Shown: positions 5,052-5,201 of the stretch, piece by piece
Numbering within the stretch: position 1 is the stretch's first letter
Layout of the letters: each line of letters starts with the position of its first letter
Assembly: GCA_949063825.1 (NCBI GenBank)
Contig: CARSRA010000035.1
Coordinates: 1 to 5,201 of the forward strand
Reading direction: 5' to 3'
Origin: an uncultured Candidatus Saccharibacteria bacterium
GTDB taxonomy: Bacteria > Patescibacteriota > Saccharimonadia > Saccharimonadales > Saccharimonadaceae
DNA: 5,201 bases
Made by a program: the position numbers and the translations under genes
Notes under the pieces: generated by a model
Database searches by the model: none
What the model was told of the DNA's origin: nothing
Seen by the model: only the letters and a program-made list of their open reading frames with translations

Positions 5052-5201
5052 TCACGCTTTTTCGAGGCTGATTGTGATATTATCCCCATTCACCTTCACA
5101 ATCTCATCATAAGCATAGTTCGCATCCTCAGTGAGCTCAACTGCTAATACTTCGTTTTTTAGCATTTCTCGCCATTCTTCTGGAACCTCGGTGCCCACGT
5201 T
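5052..5201 (-). CDS. C-terminal end of an unidentified protein (49 residues visible, 5' end beyond the window)
   Basis: From the right edge the minus-strand frame starting at 5201 is open for 49 codons and ends with TGA at 5054-5052. The residues are what real coding sequence gives: a helix-like TEVPEEWREMLKNEVLAVEL, then acidic ELTEDANYAYDEI, then alternating strands VKVNGDNITISLEKA. Codon choice is mixed and natural, and two terminator-like hairpins follow in the right orientation. The fragment is acidic, has no cysteine or membrane helix, and matches no family that I recognise. The start and total length are outside the window. Confidence 0.75.
   Translation of the reverse strand, partial: NVGTEVPEEWREMLKNEVLAVELTEDANYAYDEIVKVNGDNITISLEKA

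Overview
The window looks like part of a Patescibacteria/CPR genome, most likely Candidatus Saccharibacteria (TM7). The main clue is the protein at 102-1043. After its signal peptide it opens with an AWGP...RPTYTM...PADH..FNSMTD...GDERDFVRI block, and it carries a Y.YYHN segment and an LN..LLGCDEYAG.I.YTI block. I know this pattern as a recurrent Saccharibacteria surface-protein family; this is recognition from memory, not a search. TAA, TAG and TGA all serve as stops here, so the UGA-as-glycine recoding of Gracilibacteria is not indicated. Every gene I can support lies on the minus strand.

Reading in the direction of transcription (right to left): (1) 5201-5052 is the 3' end of a gene that enters from the right edge, followed by one strong and one weaker terminator-like hairpin. 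(2) 5051-4598 is an AT-rich intergenic stretch. It holds a good extended -10 promoter, possibly a second promoter upstream, and a leader of about 165 nt with a hairpin at each end, leading to a 93-aa soluble protein of unknown family (4597-4316). (3) A perfect 36-bp palindrome (4226-4261) is a bidirectional terminator that separates this gene from the next unit. (4) A second promoter of the same design (TTGACG, 17 nt, TGC-TAAACT) starts a three-gene operon: a 167-aa helical DUF5663-like protein (4063-3560), an 831-aa membrane protein with a mid-chain membrane segment (3558-1063), and a 313-aa LPNTG-type surface protein (1043-102). The operon ends in a strong hairpin at 58-87.

The gaps within the operon are 1 nt and 19 nt, so the three proteins are probably made together. 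The first is a small acidic cytoplasmic helical protein. The second has about 410 acidic, coiled-coil-prone residues on the probable cytoplasmic side and about 390 residues, including a proline-rich stalk, on the outside. The third is exported and held by a C-terminal membrane helix with an unusually long basic tail. The simplest reading (inference) is a cell-envelope or surface-display module of an episymbiotic bacterium. Its molecular function cannot be read from the sequence. I see no tRNA, rRNA, CRISPR array, insertion sequence or other mobile element.
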